Origin: Gnetum montanum
Taxonomy: Eukaryota > Streptophyta > Gnetopsida > Gnetales > Gnetaceae
Direction of reading: 5' to 3'
NCBI GenBank assembly: GCA_015680685.1
Contig: MNCI01029685.1
Location: forward strand, 575,321 to 639,320
DNA: 64,000 nucleotides
The position numbers and the translations under genes were made by a program. Shown here piece by piece: positions 1-8,800 of the stretch (its first letter is position 1; each line of letters starts with the position of its first letter). Below the pieces are notes generated by a model. It was not told the origin of the DNA, did not search any database, and was given only the letters and a program-made list of their open reading frames with translations.

Positions 1-71
1 GATATCGCAGGAGAAGACGCAATATCGTGGCGGCCACGATATCGCGGCCTAGTGCAAGTCGCGTCTCATCA
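1..71 (-). mobile_element. 5' tip of a minus-strand LTR (family of element E)
   Basis: Read on the minus strand, the sequence ending at 71 begins TGATGAGA and continues into GATATC boxes (1-6 and 38-43, with a mutated AATATC at 22-27). The two LTRs of element E begin the same way. TCATCA at 66-71 is the expected LTR terminus. The rest of this LTR lies left of the window. It appears to be inserted in the LINE relic that starts at 72. The other side is not visible, so a target duplication cannot be tested. Confidence 0.75.
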
Positions 72-1130
72 AATGGGCTTCTAGAAAATTGGTGCATTAG
101 TAGAGTAGTAATGTTGTTCAAAAAATGTGATAGAAATAACCTTAACAATTGTAGGTTTATTATGGTCAACCACCTCTTTGCAAAATTATTAGGTAATATC
201 TTTGAGAAAAGGCTTAATAGTTAGGTAGAATTATACAATGTTTGAGCAAGTTCACAAGTAGGTTTTAGGCAACATCGCTCTACAATGGATCACTTGATTA
301 CATTAAGGTATTATATGGACTAGGCTAAAGGACTGTCTAATAAGCTTTATCTTTGATTTGTGGATTTTTCTAAAGGTTATGACTTCTTTATTCTATTTAA
401 ATTATGGAGGTAGTTATAGGATATTAATATTTGTGGAAAAATTCTATATGCTATTTAGAAGTTGTATAGTTTAGCAAAAATTATGTTTTTAAATAATAAC
501 ATATATGAACATTTTATTCTAAATAGAAATATTAGGTTGAAACAAGGATGTCCACTTTCATTGACTTTATTTTGCATCTTCATTGACTAAGTAGAACAAT
601 GAATGTCCTTTGTTGCATTGGCTTTATTAAAGTTGGAAATTTTCCTATGAATATTTTTATGTTTATTGATGATGTAGTTCTTATAGCAAACACTTAAGTT
701 CAAATGAAGTTTATGATTCAAATTTTAGATGATTTTTGTACATTCTTAGGGATGAAAGCCAATGTTAGCAAAACCAAAATGATAGTGTGGTACAAAATCT
801 TTTGCAAATGATTTTTATATTAGGTCAGGGAAAATTGAAATTGTCTCTTGATATAAAGATTTAGGCATCTCATTTTCAAATAGATATTCCTGGCAAGATT
901 GTATTGCTTAGAGGGTTTCAAACAATATGCATGCTTTATATTTAGTTCTTAGTAAATATGCACAAGAATAGATTTGGGTATGGAATGTTTGCAAGCAAAT
1001 GTACCATCAACTTGTTCAACTAGTTCTATTATACGATCGTGAAACTTGGGTATGGCTACTAAACTTGAGGACCTATTTTACCTATGGTGCAATGGAAACA
1101 TTTAGATTGTGTCCAAAAACAATTTTTATT
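72..1130 (+). pseudogene. Decayed LINE (non-LTR) reverse transcriptase
   Basis: Conceptual translation across several frames gives the usual plant LINE RT blocks in order. These are FKKCDRNN...CRFIMVNHLFAKLL (about 110-190), VGFRQHRSTMDHLITLR (about 260-310), FVDFSKGYDF (about 355-390), LKQGCPLSLTLFC (about 540-575), a degenerate FIDDVVLIA catalytic box (about 662-690), and FLGMKANVSKTKM (about 745-782). A fragment resembling the thumb and downstream region follows, with LLYDRETW near 1030-1050. Many stops and frameshifts make it inactive. No endonuclease, RNase H or poly(A) tail is visible; the left part is cut by the LTR at 1-71. Confidence 0.8.
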
Positions 1131-1690
1131 GCAATAACTTTAATTTGAAAAAAACACAAAGCATAATAAATGAAAACAAAAGACTCTTTAATTTCCAAGC
1201 ACATGGTCAAATTAGAATTTTAGAACCAATGTTACAAGTTAGATTCTAGTAAAAAACAAAAAGGCAAAACATAATAAATAAAAACAAAAGAGTCTTCAAT
1301 AGTCAAATTAGAACTTTAGAACCAATGTTCCAACCTGAATTCTAGTGGAAAACACTAAAATGGCCCCTCTTTGCAAGGATAAGTCACGACGCAAGTCATG
1401 TACCATGTACCATATGCATCTTCTCCCCTCAGCCGAACTTGTACCTCAACGTTAGTCTTTAATGCTTCCATTACTCTGCGCCGTGTGTTACACTCAAAGT
1501 TAGTGGAAATAAACAAATATATTATCCAGAAAAATCACTTATCCACCAAAGTCCATATGCTTTTAGCATAAGGCTAAATAATGATTGAAAATACAAATAT
1601 TAATGGCATAAGTACCTATTCCTTTTCTTAGTGTACGTTTATACGTTTGTTCGGCAACAACATCAGTGACACACTAACATAGAATGGCTT

Positions 1691-1750
1691 CAAATCAATA
1701 TTTTGCTGGCTTAAACTTGAAAGATCTTCTACCCGACTTCACGAAACTCT
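1691..1750 (+). repeat. 60-bp direct repeat, distal copy
   Basis: It starts CAAATCAATATTTTGCTGGC and ends ACGAAACTCT. It matches 2331-2390 at nearly every position. No lectin-like reading frame follows this copy, so it is a duplicated leader or promoter segment rather than a second gene start. Confidence 0.85.
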
Positions 1751-1875
1751 CTGTTATGAAACTTGGAGACCTAGTTTACTTGCAACGTCTGGAATGTCTA
1801 GAAACGATTCATAATAACTGGAAACAATAGTTTAAGTCTTCAATTTCCAATGGAAAGCACTAAGATGACCTTTTT

Positions 1876-1949
1876 ACGCAAGCGCAAGTTTAGGACGCAA
1901 ATCGTGTATCATACGCAAGCGCAAGTTTAGGACGCAAATCGTGTATCAT
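1876..1949 (+). repeat. Perfect 37-bp tandem duplication
   Basis: Two identical 37-bp units lie head to tail (1876-1912 and 1913-1949), each containing ACGCAAGCGCAAGTTTAGG. The absence of differences suggests a recent slippage or duplication. It lies about 455-530 bp upstream of the kinase start codon. Confidence 0.95.
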
Positions 1950-2330
1950 ATTCATCGCCGTCCCTTTTCATACGCACTGGGCCTTAAGAGTTAAGACTTC
2001 CGTTCACCGAGCTATTTGTTGAACTCAAGTCGGTGGAAATATTCTTTCAACGTCGGGTCCTGCACTTTTGTCAAGATTTTTCTTGAAAAGGATCCTCCAT
2101 TTCCTTGATCAACTGCCCACTACCAACTTCCATTATTGTCAGACACCTGGCGGCAAATGACTGCATTTGACTATTGGTCATCACCCACCGCAGTGTCAAT
2201 TATTTCTTGCGTTTAACACACAATCATTAAGATTTCATGTCTGGTGCAGGCGACCCAGCACGAAATTGAGTCAGTCCTTTGTCTTAGTGCGCGTTTGTTA
2301 CGCAACAACTGTAGCGAAATAGCATAACAT

Positions 2331-2390
2331 CAAATCAATATTTTGCTGGCTAAAACTCGAAAGATCTTCTACCAGAGTTTACGAAACTCT
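2331..2390 (+). repeat. 60-bp direct repeat, proximal copy (probable 5' UTR)
   Basis: Second copy of the 1691-1750 sequence, ending 14 bp before the ATG at 2405. Its position makes it probable 5' UTR or core promoter of the receptor kinase gene. Confidence 0.8.
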
Positions 2391-2404
2391 GTATCAACTT
2401 CAGA

Positions 2405-2834
2405 ATGAGGTTGCAGCTGCAGCTCCTGCTATGGCTACGGCTGTGTTTCTTGCTTTTCTTGCATCATGGCGGGGCTGCACAGACGGATCGTCTGCACTTT
2501 GGAGAAAGTCTGAGCCCCGATCAAACAAGAAAATCCAGCAGCGGAGTTTTCGCTTTGGGATTCTTTAATCTAAGTGATCCTGGTCCAGCAGTTGGCACGC
2601 AGAGCAGCAGAAACAGACGATGGTACTTGGGCATCTGGTATACCAACGTTGCCACGTTCACATCGGTCTGGGTGGCCAACAGAGCCAACCCTATTTCTGC
2701 AGCGGCCTTATCCTCTACTTTGTTCAACATCTCTCAGGATGGACTGTCGTTGCAGCTCCTCAGCAACGGATCCACCGTCTGGTCCTCCAAATCGTCCCGG
2801 AAACGCGCATCCTTTGCACTGATCCAAAATGACG
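2405..2834 (+). CDS. Exon 1: signal peptide and B-lectin start
   Basis: The ATG at 2405 is chosen because a hydrophobic leader follows at once, then mature lectin sequence. The donor is GACG|GTATGA at 2834/2835. The frame stays open for 53 more bases-rich codons past the donor up to a TAA at 2885, but that extension has no lectin similarity. Splicing here gives QNDG|NLVL, the expected family motif. Phase 1 end (143 codons plus one base). Confidence 0.9.
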
Positions 2835-5800
2835 GTATGATGTCTGCACTGCACTGGTCTCCGTCTTATCAGAGCAGTTTTACTTAAGTCTAATGGCTTG
2901 CTGAAACTGTTGGAGACTGACAATGAAACTAAGTTGAAATTGAAATTCGACTTTTTACTTGCTTTTAATATTGAAAGGGTTTCAGTTTCAGAATTTATTT
3001 TACAGATTTTTAGAGGAGTTTTCCTCGTTGAAACCGAAATTTTGGAGACTGAAACTGATTGAAATTTTTTAGTTGCTTTTCATCTCGGTTTCAGAATTCC
3101 TTTTATATAATTTTAAACCAGTTTACTTCCGTCTAAGGGGTTTGCTGAAACTGAAATTTTGGACACTGAAAATGAAACTGAAAACGATGCAACTGAGCTG
3201 AAACTGAAAGTGAAATTTTGTATTTACATGGGTTTCATTGGGTATTAGTTTCAGAATTCCTTTTATATAATTTTAAACCAGTTTACTTCCGTGTATTATA
3301 TAATTTTAAACCAGTTTACTTCCGTCTAAGGGGTTTGCTGAAACTGAAATTTTGGACACTGAAAATGAAACTGAAAACGATGCAACTGAGCTGAAAGTGA
3401 AAGTGAAATTTTGTATTTACATGGGTTTCATTGGGTATTAGTTTCAGAATTCCTTTTCTACCGATTTTCTTGATTTTTTTTAATTTAGCACTTTCAGAAT
3501 TCCTTTTACTGACTTTACTGACTTGGGATTACTAAGCGAAGACCCTTACCACCAGGCCAACACCTTATTATTGTGATTATTTCAAATTTCAACCCTCAAA
3601 TACTGCAATTTTATTTGCATTAAAGTAAAAAATAATAAAAGATTAAGTATTTTAAAGTGTATACCCAGTAACATACGACTTTTCCAACTTTAAAACATTG
3701 ATTATAATGATTATAATGAATCAGGCAACCTCGTGTTGCGAGGACAGCAGAACAGATCCGAGGCAGTCTGGCAGAGCTTCGACGAGCCGGGCTTCATGTG
3801 GCTGGCAGGGATGAGGCTGGGCACTGGCCAGCGCATGTGTTCATGGACGGCACCGTGGGATCCATCGCCTGGCCGTTTCTGTTTGCAGATCGATCTGTCC
3901 GGAGGAACAAACTTCATCATGCTCTGGAACGAGTCACGCTCCGCCATATATTGGGACACCGGTCCCTGGGATGACCGAGCCGGGCGTTTCCGGGACATTC
4001 CAGAGATGCGTTTGCAGAGCCTGTATCCCTACGGCTACTCCGACAACGGATCCTCCAAGTATTTCTACTTCAACTACCCGAGCTACCGTATGGAGCTGCG
4101 CTACACAGGCCAGCTCTGGGCTTACGTCCTGCTGGGCGACGGAAATTGGGACGCCTTCTGGAAGGTTCCTGCCGATCCTTGCTCCGTCTTTGCCGTCTGC
4201 GGCGCCTTTGCTTCTTGCGTCCCCACCAACTCCACCGACGATGACTACGCCGACCCCGCTGCGCGTAATCCTGTGAGTTGCTCCTGCTTGCCCGGATACC
4301 GTCCTCGCTTTCCTGTTGCCTGGGCTGCTGCCGACTGGTCCGCCGGCTGCCTTCCGACAAGTAAGCAAGCTTACCCTAAAATTGATTATGTAATAAGCAT
4401 GAGCATGATTGAGCTGGGTATGCAATCTTTGTTACAGTATATGCAGTTCAAATAGTAAGTTCTTTCCGTTCAACTACTGTAAAGTTGGTTTTAATTAAGC
4501 CGGTTTGACTTTGGTTCTTTGGTGTTCTTAATTATTCTTCCCTTATCCCAGAAAGGGGCATGTCTTTATAGCGCTACCACCATGGTGTACCCTTCGGTGC
4601 ATTCCAAAAATGCTTGTGTTCTCGCAAATCATGCCTCGTATTCCTGGCCTTTAATGAAATTTTTTGAGTCTGGAATTTCAGAATTCTTTATAGGCATTTG
4701 TTTTTAAATTTATAAATCATGTGACCTAGTATTATCATTCCTTTTATGACAATACTTTTGTTATTAGAAATGCTCCTTTTTTTATTATTATTAAGGTAAA
4801 GCAACTTAGAGTTGGTAGCACAACCCCTACCCATACAACAAGGTAGATGTGATCCATGAACGAAAAGGGTCCCATCACAAGGAGGCAAGAATTGAACCCA
4901 CAATCTCCCAACTAAGAAATGAGTATCTTGACCACTTGCCCTATACTTCTGGGTACTACTCCTTCCTTTTCTAAGGAGTTAATTTTTTTATATGGAAGTG
5001 CTTGCATCCTTGCATTTTGCATGCTATTTGGAAAAATAGGCATGATATTTTTCACAATCATTTACCTATCCATGATGAGTTTATTATGCTCAAAAAAATC
5101 AACATTATTCAACTTGTAAATTTTTTAGTGCTTGCGTCCTTGCATTTTGCATGCTATTTGGAAAAATAGGCATGATATTTTTCACAATCATTTGCCTATC
5201 CATGATGAGTTTATTATGCTAAAAAAAATCAACATTATTCAACTTGTAAATTGTTTATGTCAAGTCTCTAGGTTGCAATGCACTCCATTGGAGGTCCATA
5301 ATTTTCTTTAACTAATGGGACCTTAGATTAGTAGTGTTGTTGAAAACTTTATTTAACGCATGCTTAAACTTTGGTGCTACTCTTTATTGTTCTCTTACAT
5401 GTTTGTTTTGCTCTTTTTGGTTGTCGATGTGTGGACCTGATCCTTTTTATTATTATTTTTGGAGCTTCAAGGGATGAGCTATATTCTTTTTCTAATGTAC
5501 TTCCTTCCCCCACCCCCCACCCCCCGCCCCCACACACCCACCCCACTCTCCCCCCTAATTAGCTAGGTTACATTTTATTGACTTCAATTTTCTTTTAATA
5601 GTTCAAAAAAAAAATTATTGCAACTTATTTTTCTTTATTGTAAGCTTGTAATTTCAGTCTCATGTTTACCATCTTCTCCTACAACAAAAATTAACATTAT
5701 ATAAATATGCTTAAGATTTGACTTTCAAATCCTTAATGCAACTCACTCTAATGAAAATGTATAAAACAAGCTAAAATTCAAATATAATAAAATATTGAGT

Positions 5801-8800
5801 ATCTAGAAACAATAAAATTTTAAATTCACTTTTAATATCCTATGTCTTAAGCATGTTCACAAATTGCTGCAACAAATAGTATTTCAAAAGTCTATGAGGC
5901 ATTGCTTATTTGAAAAGTCATAGATTCTAAGAAGTAAGAGGTATGCTTGATCAGATCAAGGGAGAGCACAAATAGAATCTTATCTTAAAAGTTGAAATAG
6001 GTATATACTACATTTTAATGCAATTTCATAGAACATCATATATAAGTAGAATATTTGTTGTTTTCAATGTTACTCTCAAGTCATAACCCTTATAAGTTTG
6101 TTAATCATCATAATCTTGAATCTTTATCCCATTAAAGACGTTGAAAACGAAATTCTATAGCAACCCATTCTGCTTCAAAACATATCGTAGGCACATTTTT
6201 ATAAGAAGATGTATGAATTTAATAAAATTCGAATTTCAATTTCAGTTTGGACATGTCAAGGATAGGAACATGAAATTTGGGAGGGTTTGTTGTTGCAGGT
6301 GCATTCCAGTGTTCCTCAGACGAGTTTGTGGGATTAACAGGACAATCCACGTCCCGAGGAGGCGTCGTCGCACAGTCGGCTCTCGATGAAAAACAATGCC
6401 GAAGCAAATGTCTGAGCAACTGCTCTTGCACAGCATTCGCCATTGCCCACAACCACACCACTTCCTCTTCCTCGTCCTCGTCCTTTTGCTCTCACTACTT
6501 GGGCGATCTTCTCAACGTTCAGCGACTGCAAACCAAAAATCAATCACTGTACCTGCGTCTCAACTCTCGAGACGTGCCCAAATACGGGAATGGTAGCTCT
6601 TCCAGAAGACGCAGACTCATCATAGCAATTTCTGTTGCAGCTGCAGCGGCCGTGGCGATCGTTGCGTCCGTTTTGGCGGTGCTGAAACGCAGATTAAAGG
6701 CCAACAAAGAGGAGGAGGAGATTGTTGCAGGAAGAGGAGGAGGGTCGAGTTTGCGAGTTTTTTCGTTCAAGGAGCTGCGAACCGCCACAGAAAATTTCTC
6801 AGAGTCCAAGCGTGTGGGCAGTGGCGCCTTCGGCTCTGTGTTTCATGGCGTCTTGTCGAACGGCCGCCACGTGGCCGTGAAGCACCTGCACTACGATCAT
6901 TATGATTATGATAAGGGCCACGGCGACAAGCAGTTCCGCGCCGAGGTTGCCACCCTTGGCTGTGTTCAGGTGCAATCTCTATTTCTCTTGCTTACTTGCC
7001 TATGTTCACTATCTCGCTCTGCATCCGTAGTTATCGTGTTCAGGTTTTCAGCTGAAAACGTCATGAAAGCCCTGAGAGATAGAATCAAAATTTTGCCCAG
7101 AGAAACACTTTGCAGTAAATCGTAGGAGGTTTAAAATAAAGCTGAAATTGAAGGTTGAAATACTTATATAGGATTTATTTTAATAATACATTTTTGTGAA
7201 AAATAAAGATAAATTTATAACATAGTATTAGCAGGGTACCGGAAATACATCATACAACAAAAAAGAAACACATGCAACTCATTTTCAATTTCAATGGTGT
7301 TATTTTTTGAAGGAGTTATTCCATCTTCCACTTTTAATTCTAACATGATGTGGAGTTAAGGAAAGCCTATCAATAGCACTCCTATATTACAATTGGAATA
7401 GTAGATAAAAGGTGTTAACAAATTGTAATCGAGAAACAGTTTTAGCAGTAGTAGGTACAACGATCAACTTATTAATGAAGCTTAGCTGAACAACCCCTAC
7501 CGCATAGGGGCTTAGTAAGATTAGACAAGGAAACTCACTTAGGTGTTGGGTAAAAGAAAAAATTTATTTGTTGTATGTGCCACACTTCTTCCTTGAAGTG
7601 AAGAGAGGTATCAAACTGTAAATTGCCTTGATAACTAAGTGGTGACTATATTAACTCCACTGCACCCCTAAGTAGAAGAATATCTCACATTACATGTGCT
7701 AGGCTAGTTTGTAACCATTTGAATCCCAAAATGCTTAAAAACCTTTGCAACTTGATGTGTACAACATTAAGGTTTATCATTTTTATTTTGAAAACAATAA
7801 TTGGAAAGAGCACTTTACAAGAATTGTATGATGGAAGGCACTATTTTGTAGCTTAACATTTTACTCTTCTTTTTGAATTCTTACATGTTAGTAACATGTA
7901 ATAAGTCTACAAAAATATTTTAAAAAGGTTAGGATACTCATCTTTCATTTGGGAGATTGTGGGTTCAACTTTTGTGTAGCAATAGTGGAGTAGCCTTGTG
8001 GTGGGACCTTTTTCATTCATAGATCACATTTACCTTGTTGTGTGGGTAGGGGTTATGCTACCAACCCCAAGTGGCCTTAAGAAAACAACAAAAAAAGTAC
8101 AAAATTTGAGGTAATAAGTCAGTAACACTATTTAAACATTACTTGTAAAAGTTTTAGTTTGGTAAATCAAGGTCACAAACTTAATTTTACTAGACAACGG
8201 ACAACACCAACCACTTGTAAATTAAAGAAAATTTTGTGAAAAGGATATTGAAACTGATCTTGTAATATCTTTGTCCAATAGATTCCACGGGACTTCTAAT
8301 ATAAGAATAGGTTCTATGGTTCTTCCGTAGTATCTTTGTCCATCAAATTCTATAGGTGATGATGTAATAAAGTAGTGTTTAAATAGTGAGGAAATATATG
8401 AGATCAAGAATTACGATAGTAAAGTCTACATATTTATAAGCCAAAAAAATTACATCTAAAACGATTGATTTATTTTTGAAAATAAAGAGACCTAAACCTA
8501 TTGATTTCTTCAAAATAATAAGGCTTGTTATAACAGTGGTGCTGACTCAGCTAACAGCGACAAAAATTCAATTTTAATCCGGCTACGTTAAACCGGTGAT
8601 CGTTATAATAAAGCTTCAGTTTTAGTTGATTTTTTCAAGGAATATCTCCGTCCAATTATGTAACGTGAAACCTGGTGCGTGCATGCATGCATGGATGCAG
8701 CATGTGAATGTGGTGCAGCTGCTGGGATTTTGCTGTGGGAAGGGGCGGAGGCTGTTGGTGTACGAATACATGCCCAATGGCTCACTCGCCTCCCTACTCG

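Larger units (their letters stand above)
1131..2404 (+). promoter_or_regulatory. Upstream region of the receptor kinase gene, internally duplicated
   Basis: No coding potential is seen. Two diverged copies of one stretch lie in direct orientation, about 1330-1755 and 1835-2395. Shared blocks run in the same order: a stretch with 'ggaaa(a/g)cactaa(a/g)atg', an ACGCAAG-type block, a 'gtggaaat' block, a 'tcttagtg' block, and a nearly identical final 60 bp. The second copy ends 14 bp before the kinase start codon, so it should hold the promoter and 5' UTR. I see no convincing TATA box. A further imperfect repeat with 'cataataaa(t)gaaaacaaaag' occurs at about 1160-1320. Confidence 0.5.
4361..6298 (+). 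other. Intron 2 with SINE, 130-bp tandem duplication and C-rich tract
   Basis: A 1938-bp AT-rich intron. It contains a minus-strand SINE-like insert (4783-4950), a tandem duplication (4998-5257) and a C-rich tract (5502-5556). The rest, especially 5560-6298, is AT-rich with no feature I recognise. The acceptor is TTGTTGTTGCAG ending at 6298. Confidence 0.85.

Noticed and set aside
2835-2887. Exon 1 frame running on to the stop at 2885 as a short 160-residue lectin protein
   Set aside because: The extension has no lectin similarity, while the GT at 2835 restores the QNDGNLVL motif with the next exon.
4766-4975. Target duplication around SINE copy 1 ('ctccttttt' and 'ctccttccttttc')
   Set aside because: The match is partial and low-complexity, so it cannot be separated from chance.
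5364-5562. Overlapping open frames on both strands over the C-rich tract
   Set aside because: Low-complexity artefacts within intron 2, with no similarity to any family.
6970-7125. Exon 3 frame continuing into intron 3
   Set aside because: Kinase similarity stops at VQ and resumes exactly at 8701. A premature product here would lack the catalytic loop.
7470-7690. A third SINE-like element in intron 3
   Set aside because: It shares only 'aacccctacc' and similar short pieces; no box A/B pair or tail could be supported.
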